Positions 1-6,778 are shown, counted from the first letter of the stretch. The stretch: 12,954 nucleotides of DNA from Candidatus Peregrinibacteria bacterium (GCA_023245725.1 JAHFJU010000033.1:1-12954); one strand, 5' to 3'. Notes: generated from the letters alone by a model not told the origin. Numbers and translations are program-made.

Positions 1-1129
1 ATTTTCTTTTTTTTCTAAGCATTAAGTACGCTGCATCTGCCATTGCAATTAGAGAAGGGTAAAGAAGAACCTCTGGTCCTGTGTCTCCACGCATTGATGA
101 TCCGTTCACTGCATTAGATGCAGAAGATGTTCTAACAATTGGTTCAGATGCTTTAACTTCTTGTGTAGGATTTTCTGCAAACGCGCGTTCAATTGCATTT
201 GCATCTGCGGCGTTTAATTTTTTATATGCGGAGCCATGAAGTACTTCTTCATTTTGTGAGGCTACTGCTGGCATAGCAACTTTTGCTGGGACTGCGACTG
301 CTACATTTTGTGCCGAGTTAGATTGGTCAGCAACTGCAACAGCCTGTTTTGTATTTGTTGGATCAACAACTACAACATCTTTGCCGGCTGCAATATTAGC
401 AGCAGTTTCTGCGGCAATTTGTTCTGCGGTTTTTTTACCACCTTTTATTGCTGCCAATTCATCTTCAAGTTCGTTAACACGGTTTGCGTATCCGTAAGAT
501 GAATTGTTGCCATAATAGTTGTTTACTACGGCTGGAGCATCTGGTGCTGCTGGAGTTGCGGCATCTGGTAGTGCTGCATCAGGTGTTGCTACTGGTTCGT
601 TTACAGCAATTTCTTGTGGTACAGCTTGAATCTCAACTGGTGTTGGAGTGTTTACGCTAGCAATATTATTTTTGATTATTGCTTCATTTTTTAAATTTGC
701 TGCGTTAAATATATTTTTAGGAGCTGCTGCTGGATTAGGATAAATATTTGCCCCCGTAATAACTGGAGTCACATCGCCACCGAGTGCTAATTTTGGAGTT
801 GAAATTGCAATCGGTAAGCTAATATTATCAATGAAAGATAAATTTTGTGGAGTATTTGGTGTTGGTATTTGATCTGCTATAACTGGTGACGGTTCGACTA
901 CTGGCGCAGGAGGAAGAGCAAGACGGTCAATATTCACGTTTTTTGGGCTAAGATTTAATACTAATGCTCCTTTAAAAGTAGACGTTGCACTTGAGTATAA
1001 GAAAATTCCTGCGGCCGCGATGATTGCCAAAACGCCAAGGCCTACAAAAAGTTTTTTCTTGGAGTTTGGTTTATTGGTTTGCGGAAGATTTTCAAGCTGT
1101 AAAACTGGTGGAGTCGTGAGTGTATCCAT
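1..1129 (-). CDS. Membrane-anchored surface protein with TGPE-type C-terminal tail (3' end at window edge)
   Basis: Seen: an open frame runs from the ATG at 1129 to the window edge, 376 codons. Residues 1-26 are short and polar, ending in Lys-Lys-Lys. A membrane helix spans about 27-45, followed by SSATSTFKGAL. A long Pro/Ala/Asn-rich stretch follows, then a short charged, probably coiled segment near 217-230 (RVNELEDELAAIK), an Ala-rich region, and a tail with RGDTGPE at 347-353, a weakly hydrophobic stretch and RKKRK. The base at position 1 would start the next codon with T. A stop there is likely, because the related gene at 1377-3857 ends in RKLRK-stop. Both termini match that protein while the middles differ. 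No Shine-Dalgarno sequence precedes the ATG. The tail layout (TGP motif, hydrophobic stretch, basic end) resembles a sortase-type signal, but LPxTG is absent. I do not recognise the family; a wall- or membrane-tethered surface protein is an inference. Confidence 0.85.
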   Translation of the reverse strand, partial: MDTLTTPPVLQLENLPQTNKPNSKKKLFVGLGVLAIIAAAGIFLYSSATSTFKGALVLNLSPKNVNIDRLALPPAPVVEPSPVIADQIPTPNTPQNLSFIDNISLPIAISTPKLALGGDVTPVITGANIYPNPAAAPKNIFNAANLKNEAIIKNNIASVNTPTPVEIQAVPQEIAVNEPVATPDAALPDAATPAAPDAPAVVNNYYGNNSSYGYANRVNELEDELAAIKGGKKTAEQIAAETAANIAAGKDVVVVDPTNTKQAVAVADQSNSAQNVAVAVPAKVAMPAVASQNEEVLHGSAYKKLNAADANAIERAFAENPTQEVKASEPIVRTSSASNAVNGSSMRGDTGPEVLLYPSLIAMADAAYLMLRKKRK

Positions 1130-1159
1130 ATTTGATATTTATATTATAAATTTATTTGT

Positions 1160-1195
1160 TAGTTATATTATAGCATAAATAGAGAATAAGGCAAA
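1160..1195 (-). promoter_or_regulatory. Extended -10 promoter for the gene starting at 1129
   Basis: On the minus strand TATAAT lies at 1172-1167, preceded by TGC, which gives the extended -10 form TGnTATAAT. A weak -35 (TTTGCC at 1195-1190) sits 17 nt upstream. The predicted transcript start is near 1160, leaving a leader of about 30 nt, all A/T-rich and without a Shine-Dalgarno sequence. This is the best promoter in the window. It suggests the 1129 gene has its own transcript rather than relying on readthrough across the 247-bp gap. Confidence 0.6.
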
Positions 1196-1212
1196 GGGAG
1201 TTTACAACTCCT
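1196..1212. repeat. Short inverted repeat just upstream of the -35 region
   Basis: GGAGTT (1197-1202) and AACTCC (1206-1211) pair perfectly around a 3-nt loop, with an outer G-T wobble. Read on the minus strand it is followed by TTTGCCTTATTCT, a poor but possible terminator tail for transcription arriving from 1377. It abuts the promoter of the 1129 gene, so an operator is an alternative. Nothing in the window decides between these. Confidence 0.35.
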
Positions 1213-1338
1213 ATAAATCATCGTAAAAATGTCTTCCCGGGAAAGAGCCATAAAATATGCTGTTAATTACGCAATGGCGCAAGCTAAAAAGGCCACGTTT
1301 TTTAATCAGCAGAAATCAGCATAAGCATCTACTAAAAT

Positions 1339-1362
1339 CCATTTCGTCAAAATCCGAAGTGG
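1339..1362 (-). terminator. Weak hairpin downstream of the 826-residue protein gene
   Basis: CCATTTCG (1339-1346) and CGAAGTGG (1355-1362) form an 8-bp stem with an 8-nt loop. In minus-strand RNA one pair is a C-A mismatch and the stem is followed by ATTTTAG. It lies 15 bp after the stop codon at 1377, the right place for a terminator, but it is weak. On the plus strand the mismatch becomes a G-U wobble, so the stem is slightly better in that direction. Confidence 0.25.
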
Positions 1363-1376
1363 TTATTTTCACTCAT

Positions 1377-3857
1377 TTACTTTCTCAATTTTCTCAAACC
1401 GTATGCGACAGCTGGTGCGAATCCTCCTCCAAATAAATAAATTAAAATATCTGGGCCGGTATTGCCGCGTTCTGGCATTCTTGTAAGTCGTTGGCTTTGT
1501 TGTAAATCGAGACTGCCGCCCGAAGCAACTTGATTGTTTGCCGCTGTTTCAAAAGCTGCACTATGTTGCGAATTACCGGCTGAGTTGCCTGCAGTTTGAT
1601 CGCTGCTTTGTGAATTATTTCCTGCCGCCGCCGTAGTATCTTTACAGCTCCCATTACTCGAAATGTACAATTTGGTTTCACAAGGAATACACGCTCCCTG
1701 AGAAATGCTTGCGCTTGCTGGTCCGTCGTATGTAAAGAGATCGTAATTTGAACATTCAAATGTAGGAGGAGGAGATTGTTCATCGCCCTGTTGTTGGTCT
1801 TGTTGTTGCGCACCTGCGCCTTGAGCCTGTTGCCCGACATCTACACATTCGCCGTTTGCGTTTAGTGACATGCCTTGCGGAATAACTTGTTGAATTCCAT
1901 CTGGGCCATTTGGGCATAAATCAACGGCAACCACGCATTGGCTTTGTGCATCGACCGAATATCCATCTGGAATATTTGATTGTGCGCCAGCAATATTAGG
2001 GCACAAATCATGTTCCGGTAAAACAGTCTCGCCGTCTAAAACGCAAGAATTACCATCGAGATGTTGTCCAGCTGCGCATGAATCTTGTTGAATATGCATT
2101 TCGTTTCCGACGAGCGCGGCGGCTATATTAGCAGTGTGACCCATGTTAAAAGTTACATCGGCTGCCGCATTTATCGCAAATTTAAAATTTTGTTGTACGT
2201 ATACTTTTGGATCAGTCGCCACTTTTGCTTTTACAATAAATTCTGTTGGCACCTCTGCAGAAAGAGTAGTCGAAAATTGGCTGAAAGTGAATTTGCCATT
2301 TGCAATCGATACAGGGCCTGCCGCATGTTGCTCAGGTTGTTCCAGATTAGCAGGATTAATATAGAAAAGATCGGCGCTTAATCTGGCCGCATCTGCATGT
2401 GGTTCTTGAGCCGTGTCATCGAGTGAAATTTTTAGTCCATTTAATTGTGCCCCAGGGCTTGGCTCAGCTGAGAATTTAAATACAGGTGTTTCATCTACAT
2501 TGCTTGGAGTAATTGTTGCCGATTCAACATCGCTTATGGTAATTGAGTGTCGGCAAGGAGTCGCTTCGCTACAAACTTGTGGAGCATCTGGTGTTGGTGG
2601 CGTTTCTTGTGCTGCTACTGTACTCATCAAATTTCCTGCGAGTCCATTTGCTGGGATTCTTGCAGAATTTGCATCTCCTATATCGATTTCACTTGAATTA
2701 TTAATTACAAACTTAAAATTATTACCGCTTGGAGCGCCTTCAAGTATTTTTACTTTAACGACGAACATTGTGTCTGTACCTTTTGTCATCTCTGTCAGAT
2801 TGGTCTTAGTTTGAAAAATAAATTTACCATTACTTGGTGTATTTAATGGAGTAAGTTTTTTTACTATTCGTTCTGCGCCTGTTGAACTCCATAAGCTCGC
2901 ATTTATATATTGTGCATCGAGTGGCTTATCTACCGCATCGCTTAATGAAATAGTTAATTTTTTAAGTGAAATATTTTGTGTCGGTGTAATTGAAAATCCA
3001 AAAACCCCTGTTTCTGCGCCATTAATAGGGAGTGCCCGTGATTGAATCGAATCAAGAATTGTAAAATTTTGATCGCATGGGTTAGCTGCGGTGCAATCAT
3101 TTCGCGCAGGATCTGAAGGCGTTTCACCTCCTTTATGCGTTTCTGGCGGTGGTGGAGGTGCCACTGCCTCTGGTGTAACTATAACCTTTGTATCAAAAGA
3201 AGCACTTGCTAAAGGGAACTTTGCACCGTCGGCCGGATTAGTAATTATTGAAAATCCTTTATTTAATTCAAATGCTGATTCATCTATGGTTAATGAAATT
3301 GCTTTGTCTTTGGCCGATTGAGCATCGAAACCATCTTTAGCTTTAACTTTAACAACAAAATCATTTACCCCAGCATTTAGATTAATATTCTTTGTATCGA
3401 GAGTAAGTTGGCTTGCCGCTTGTGATTCAGTATTATTGGTACTATTTGCTATCACAAATTGTAAATTACTTTCGTCTAAACTGCCTTTCTTTTGAATAGT
3501 TATATTTTTAATAGGATTTGAATGCGCTACAAGTGATCTCAAACTGAATTTGAGAACGTCAATATATTGGTCATTTTCAGAAGGAAACGGAATTACGGTT
3601 GCCGCTGGTTGTGCAGTATAAAATAGTCCAATGTTTGTATTTTGATTTTGGTTTTCATTCGCATTCGCATTTTTATCTCCAATCCGCTGAAAGGGGCTTG
3701 CCGCTGGTGCGGCCGCGCCAAATGCTCCGAGTGAACCTTTGTCAGCCGATGTTGATGAACTTAAAATATAATAGCCAGATACAACTGCAATCGCGACGAT
3801 TGCCCCTATAGCTAGCCATCTTTTTAATGTTAATGTATTTATTAATTCTGAAAACAT
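1377..3857 (-). CDS. Large surface protein: three beta-rich repeats, cysteine modules, TGPD-type C-terminal tail
   Basis: Seen, numbered from the ATG at 3857 (826 residues): a membrane helix at 11-32 after KR; an Asn-rich linker near 62-75; and three repeats of 110-120 residues at about 98-205, 280-395 and 455-573. Each repeat follows the order FxFS, KxLxI, F-[VI]-V-K-[VA]-K, then a strand like FKFVIN. A C-x5-C loop (CTAANPC, CSEATPC) precedes repeats 2 and 3. Next come two tandem DLCPN units (617 to about 673), a Gln-rich linker, a four-cysteine module (702-738), a Ser/Asn/Gln-rich spacer and the tail RGNTGPD (797-803), hydrophobic stretch, RKLRK. A GTG at 3908 would add 17 residues and overlap the previous gene by 13 bp; ATG is preferred because it starts just before the membrane anchor. 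GAGGAG upstream is 27 nt away, too far for a Shine-Dalgarno. Adhesin-like role is an inference; the family is not recognised. Confidence 0.9.
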   Translation of the reverse strand: MFSELINTLTLKRWLAIGAIVAIAVVSGYYILSSSTSADKGSLGAFGAAAPAASPFQRIGDKNANANENQNQNTNIGLFYTAQPAATVIPFPSENDQYIDVLKFSLRSLVAHSNPIKNITIQKKGSLDESNLQFVIANSTNNTESQAASQLTLDTKNINLNAGVNDFVVKVKAKDGFDAQSAKDKAISLTIDESAFELNKGFSIITNPADGAKFPLASASFDTKVIVTPEAVAPPPPPETHKGGETPSDPARNDCTAANPCDQNFTILDSIQSRALPINGAETGVFGFSITPTQNISLKKLTISLSDAVDKPLDAQYINASLWSSTGAERIVKKLTPLNTPSNGKFIFQTKTNLTEMTKGTDTMFVVKVKILEGAPSGNNFKFVINNSSEIDIGDANSARIPANGLAGNLMSTVAAQETPPTPDAPQVCSEATPCRHSITISDVESATITPSNVDETPVFKFSAEPSPGAQLNGLKISLDDTAQEPHADAARLSADLFYINPANLEQPEQHAAGPVSIANGKFTFSQFSTTLSAEVPTEFIVKAKVATDPKVYVQQNFKFAINAAADVTFNMGHTANIAAALVGNEMHIQQDSCAAGQHLDGNSCVLDGETVLPEHDLCPNIAGAQSNIPDGYSVDAQSQCVVAVDLCPNGPDGIQQVIPQGMSLNANGECVDVGQQAQGAGAQQQDQQQGDEQSPPPTFECSNYDLFTYDGPASASISQGACIPCETKLYISSNGSCKDTTAAAGNNSQSSDQTAGNSAGNSQHSAAFETAANNQVASGGSLDLQQSQRLTRMPERGNTGPDILIYLFGGGFAPAVAYGLRKLRK

Positions 3858-3895
3858 TTTATTTTTTGTTTGAAGTTTTTTTTGCTCCTCAATAA

Positions 3896-4297
3896 CTATT
3901 GTGCGCACACTTTTTGTTGAACATTAAATTTATTCATAGGGCAAGGAATACACATGCCGTAAAGCAAAGAACCGTTGTCGTTGCCTAGATAAGTATACAA
4001 ATTTTGTTCGCTACATGTTTTTGGTGCAACTTCACGTTTTCTCATAGTCTGTCGCTCTTCGGTCGGTAGCGATTTTTGATCCGATGATGCTAGATTAGTT
4101 GAATTATCATTTGTTAAAATCGATGTCTGTAATTCTGAAGCAATACTCCTATTTGCAACTGGTCGAAGCGCAACTTTTGAATCAATATTTTTCTGTCCGA
4201 AAAAATATGTTTGGCTTGATACTGCAAAAGAAGTGATCATGCCGACTACCATAAGTGAGGTTACGGTTCCGATAACAATTTTTGTAGTGTGTTTCAT
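3896..4297 (-). CDS. Small membrane-anchored protein with C-terminal four-cysteine module
   Basis: Seen: 133 residues from the ATG at 4297. An N-terminal hydrophobic segment (about 7-28) after MKHTTK is either a membrane anchor or a signal peptide; no clean AxA site is visible. A polar linker of about 65 residues follows, with a basic patch RKREV near 87-91. Residues 95-131 form a module with cysteines at 95, 116, 119 and 131, that is C-x20-C-x2-C-x11-C with the centre CIPC. The same module with identical spacing occurs in the next gene (1377-3857). It may be a disulfide knot, a metal site or a CxxC redox site; the sequence does not decide. The gene lies 41 bp after the 30-residue peptide gene and 38 bp before the next start, so the neighbours are probably co-transcribed. 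There is no Shine-Dalgarno sequence. Function unknown. Confidence 0.85.
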   Translation of the reverse strand: MKHTTKIVIGTVTSLMVVGMITSFAVSSQTYFFGQKNIDSKVALRPVANRSIASELQTSILTNDNSTNLASSDQKSLPTEERQTMRKREVAPKTCSEQNLYTYLGNDNGSLLYGMCIPCPMNKFNVQQKVCAQ

Positions 4298-4310
4298 TTT
4301 TATTTTTAGA

Positions 4311-4316
4311 ATTATA
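4311..4316 (-). promoter_or_regulatory. Candidate -10 box before the 133-residue protein gene
   Basis: TATAAT on the minus strand, 13 nt before the ATG at 4297. A start about 7 nt downstream would leave a leader of only a few bases. No convincing -35 is visible at 17 nt. Because the region is A/T-rich, chance occurrence is a real possibility. Confidence 0.3.
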
Positions 4317-4338
4317 TTTAAATCTCGAATAAATTTGC

Positions 4339-4431
4339 CTAAAATCCGCTTGCCGAAAGACCTGCTATTGTTGATGCTGCAATAAGAAATAACATAACTA
4401 CCAGAGCGATTATTGCGAAAGTTTTCTTCAT
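4339..4431 (-). CDS. 30-residue hydrophobic membrane peptide
   Basis: Seen: ATG at 4431 to TAG at 4339, 30 codons. The protein starts MKKTF, then an uninterrupted hydrophobic segment (about 6-24) and a short GLSASGF tail. The start is 4 bp after the stop of the 766-residue protein gene (TAATTTTATG), which suggests translational coupling, and 41 bp follow before the next gene. The two lysines before a single helix fit a small membrane protein with its N terminus in the cytoplasm, or a bare signal-peptide-like peptide. Such genes are often missed by length cut-offs. No family is recognisable at this length. Its position between the PKD protein and the cysteine-module protein suggests an accessory subunit or assembly factor, which is an inference. 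Confidence 0.55.
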   Translation of the reverse strand: MKKTFAIIALVVMLFLIAASTIAGLSASGF

Positions 4432-4435
4432 AAAA

Positions 4436-6736
4436 TTATTTAACGATTATTGATTTGGAAAATGTATCTACTATATCTTGAGAATCTTTAACTTCAAGTG
4501 AAACTTCATATGTGCCTGCTTTTGTGAAAGTAAATGTAGGTCGTCGTTCGTTTGATGTTTTTAATCCTCCGAAATCCCATGTATAGCGAATGATTGTTCC
4601 TTTCGAGCAAAGTGAATCGAATGTAATCGATAGGGGAGCTGCCCCTTGTTCTTGAGATGCATCGAAACATGAACTAAGAGATATTGGCCTTACGCTAATA
4701 GAAATTGTCGCAGTCGCGCTTTTGTTATCATTTGTTTTTGCTGTAACTTTTGCGGTGAACGTTCCAATTCGAGTGTACTGGTATTTGATTATTGCAGTGT
4801 CGATTCTTGGTTTTGTTCCATCTCCGAAATCCCATTCATAACTTACTATTTTTCCTTGAGGGTATGTAGACTTTGAAGCATCGAAGTTTACTTTTAAAGG
4901 TGAAGACCCTTCAGCAGGATTTGCAGAAACGTCGACACTTAATCCTTTTTGAGTTGCTATTACCTTGAATGTTTTTTCAGAAACTTTTTCTGTCGCGTCT
5001 ATTACCGAGACTTTCAAATTGTATGTTCCGGCTTTTGTGTAAGTGTACGATGCCTTTGCGTTTGAGTCGTCTGTTTTTCCGTCGCCGTCAAAATCCCATT
5101 TGTATTCAACGATTGAGTTGTCGGCATCGGTGCTATTAGATGCGTCTAGCTCTACTGTTAGCGGAATTTCGCCTGTTATGCTGTCGTCTGCAGCCATTGA
5201 TGGGGTTCCTGTAATTGAGATTTTTGGTGCTTGTTGTGCAGCTGTAACTGTAACGTGAACAGTTTTTTCTGCGGATTTTTTTGCAGAATCAACAACTTTC
5301 AAAGTAACGTCGTATTCTCCAACTTCATTGAATGAGTGTTTTACTGTTCTTGTTTTTGATGTTGTTCCATCGCTGAATTCCCAACTGTAATTTTCGATTG
5401 TTCCTTTTGGTGAGCTGGAATTTGTTCCATTAAATACATATGAGTTTCCAGCAACTAGACTATTTATGTCACCACCTTCAACTGAAATTACGGGAACAGG
5501 ATCGTCTGGAGCTGTCGCGTTAATTTCGATTGTAGAGTCTGCGGTTTGACCGCTTGAGTCTGTTACGCGAAGTCCAACTGTATATTTTTGAATTTTATCG
5601 AATGTGTATGAAGTGGTTGCATCGGTGCTGTCGTTGTATTCCCCATTGCCGTCTAAATCCCAAGCATATTCTGTAATTTCTCCATTGTCTGAAGTTGTAT
5701 CGCTTGCATCAAAGTTTACAGTTAACGGTGCAGGACCTTCTTTAGGGTCAGCCTTAATTACGATTTTTGCGAGAACGTTATCGATAGTTACATCGTGTTT
5801 AAATTCAATAGTATCATCTTTCGCTGTGGTTTTATTTTTTACGGAAATTTTCAGTGAAACAGAGTAGTCGCCAAGTTCTGAATATGTATGTGTCTGAATG
5901 TTGCCTCTAGCTTTTGCTCCGTCGCCAAAGTCCCAGTCATAGCTGAGTGCTGTAACGTCAGTTCGGCCTGATAGGGCTTTAGATCCGTCAAATTTAATTG
6001 TTACCGGAGCGGTCATGCCGATTGTTTTTGCGGGAGTTGTTGCAATCGGGTCGCGTGGTGCGGCCACGGTTCTTTTGCTTACAAGGTAGAAGTAAGCGAA
6101 CACCCAGCTAACAATGAAAAATGTTAAGAGGAGTACTGAAAAGAATGTAAAAATATTGCCACTTCGTTTTGCAGCAACGTCGTCTTTTCGTGCTGTGATT
6201 CTTTTGAAAATTCCAACGATTACAAATATGAAAGTAAGAAATACCAAAACCAAAAAAATCAAATTTGTGAGCGTGAAAATTACGTTGTATACCTCAGTCG
6301 GAGCAACTCCGAAAAATCCGAAGATTGGGTTGTTTGTTGATCCAAAAGCCAAAAAACCAAAGATTACTGCGATAAATAAAAACAGTGCGCAACCGAATGC
6401 GCCGAAACACCCAATCAAGAATTTTCTGCCAGATTGCGGTGTGTTTGCGGGTTTAGTTGAAATTGCTACTGTTGGTTTTGCTTGAGCGACTGGCTGTGAG
6501 ATGGCCACTGTCGTTTTTGCTCCGTTTGTTGCGGCGGTTGTAGGTTTTACTTGTGCAACGTTTGCAGCAGTTGCAACCGCCACAGGTTTGACTTGAGTGA
6601 CCGGCTTTTGTGTAGCCAAAGTAGTTGAATTAACAACAATTGGTTTTGCTACAATCGGCGTTATTGTTTTTGCCTGAGCCGAGTTAACTGGTTGTTGTGG
6701 ATTCTGTGAAGGTTGTGGTGTTGGTTTTGTATCCAT
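4436..6736 (-). CDS. Three-helix membrane protein with six extracellular PKD domains
   Basis: Seen: 766 residues from the ATG at 6736. Residues 1-104 are low-complexity Lys/Pro/Thr/Val/Ala with repeated Q-x-K-P units. Membrane helices lie at about 107-131, 150-177 and 194-219. The basic loop KRITARKDDVAAKR between helices 2 and 3 and the basic residues before helix 1 put the N terminus inside and everything after helix 3 outside. Six PKD domains follow at about 240-298, 323-405, 415-497, 505-593, 599-682 and 686-765. They show the family signature: YxWDFGDG or variants, then a Y/F-T/S-Y-T strand, then GTYxVxLxVxD. Domains 2 and 4 have Ca-site-like DLDGNG and DFDGDG loops. Domain 6 has Cys690 and Cys710, a possible disulfide. 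The protein ends with the last PKD strand and has no C-terminal anchor. PKD domains are Ig-like spacers or adhesive modules; a stalk fixed by the three helices is an inference. The gap from the preceding stop is 42 bp. Confidence 0.92.
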   Translation of the reverse strand: MDTKPTPQPSQNPQQPVNSAQAKTITPIVAKPIVVNSTTLATQKPVTQVKPVAVATAANVAQVKPTTAATNGAKTTVAISQPVAQAKPTVAISTKPANTPQSGRKFLIGCFGAFGCALFLFIAVIFGFLAFGSTNNPIFGFFGVAPTEVYNVIFTLTNLIFLVLVFLTFIFVIVGIFKRITARKDDVAAKRSGNIFTFFSVLLLTFFIVSWVFAYFYLVSKRTVAAPRDPIATTPAKTIGMTAPVTIKFDGSKALSGRTDVTALSYDWDFGDGAKARGNIQTHTYSELGDYSVSLKISVKNKTTAKDDTIEFKHDVTIDNVLAKIVIKADPKEGPAPLTVNFDASDTTSDNGEITEYAWDLDGNGEYNDSTDATTSYTFDKIQKYTVGLRVTDSSGQTADSTIEINATAPDDPVPVISVEGGDINSLVAGNSYVFNGTNSSSPKGTIENYSWEFSDGTTSKTRTVKHSFNEVGEYDVTLKVVDSAKKSAEKTVHVTVTAAQQAPKISITGTPSMAADDSITGEIPLTVELDASNSTDADNSIVEYKWDFDGDGKTDDSNAKASYTYTKAGTYNLKVSVIDATEKVSEKTFKVIATQKGLSVDVSANPAEGSSPLKVNFDASKSTYPQGKIVSYEWDFGDGTKPRIDTAIIKYQYTRIGTFTAKVTAKTNDNKSATATISISVRPISLSSCFDASQEQGAAPLSITFDSLCSKGTIIRYTWDFGGLKTSNERRPTFTFTKAGTYEVSLEVKDSQDIVDTFSKSIIVK

Positions 6737-6760
6737 TTTTGAATTTTTATGTTTCTTGCA

Positions 6761-6772
6761 ATTATACCTTAA
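6761..6772 (-). promoter_or_regulatory. Candidate internal promoter TTAAGGTATAAT before the 766-residue protein gene
   Basis: On the minus strand TTAAGGTATAAT ends 24 nt before the ATG at 6736. The identical 12-mer precedes the 1,672-residue protein gene at 11812-11823. A weak -35-like TGGGCA lies at 6789-6784, inside the end of the upstream gene. The exact match at two gene junctions makes a functional site more likely than TATAAT alone would. Confidence 0.4.
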
Positions 6773-6778
6773 ATTGGC

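Larger units (their letters stand above)
1130..1376. other. Intergenic region, the only gap over 50 bp
   Basis: This 247-bp gap contains the extended -10 promoter and inverted repeat annotated separately, a GC-rich 10-bp palindrome TTCCCGGGAA near 1234-1243, a directly repeated AATCAGCA near 1304-1321, and a second imperfect hairpin at 1339-1362. A plus-strand frame of 31 codons (1229-1324) is open but has no ribosome-binding site and is not called as a gene. I see no tRNA or clear structured RNA. Confidence 0.6.

Noticed and set aside
308..502. Plus-strand open frames such as 308-502, 2413-2814 and 6114-6485
   Set aside because: They lie opposite well-supported minus-strand genes with recognisable domains and show no independent starts or domains; they are antisense shadows.
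1234..1243. Palindrome TTCCCGGGAA
   Set aside because: GC-rich against its surroundings, but a single 10-bp palindrome with no loop or partner; could be a protein site or chance.
1229..1324. 31-codon plus-strand frame in the intergenic gap (MSSRERAIKYA...)
   Set aside because: It starts with ATG and has protein-like composition, but has no ribosome-binding site, no good promoter and lies opposite to all neighbours. Too short to separate from chance without comparison.
3858..3908. GTG start at 3908 for the 826-residue protein
   Set aside because: It would overlap the previous gene by 13 bp and add 17 polar residues before the anchor, with no ribosome-binding site. The ATG at 3857 is simpler, though the GTG cannot be excluded.
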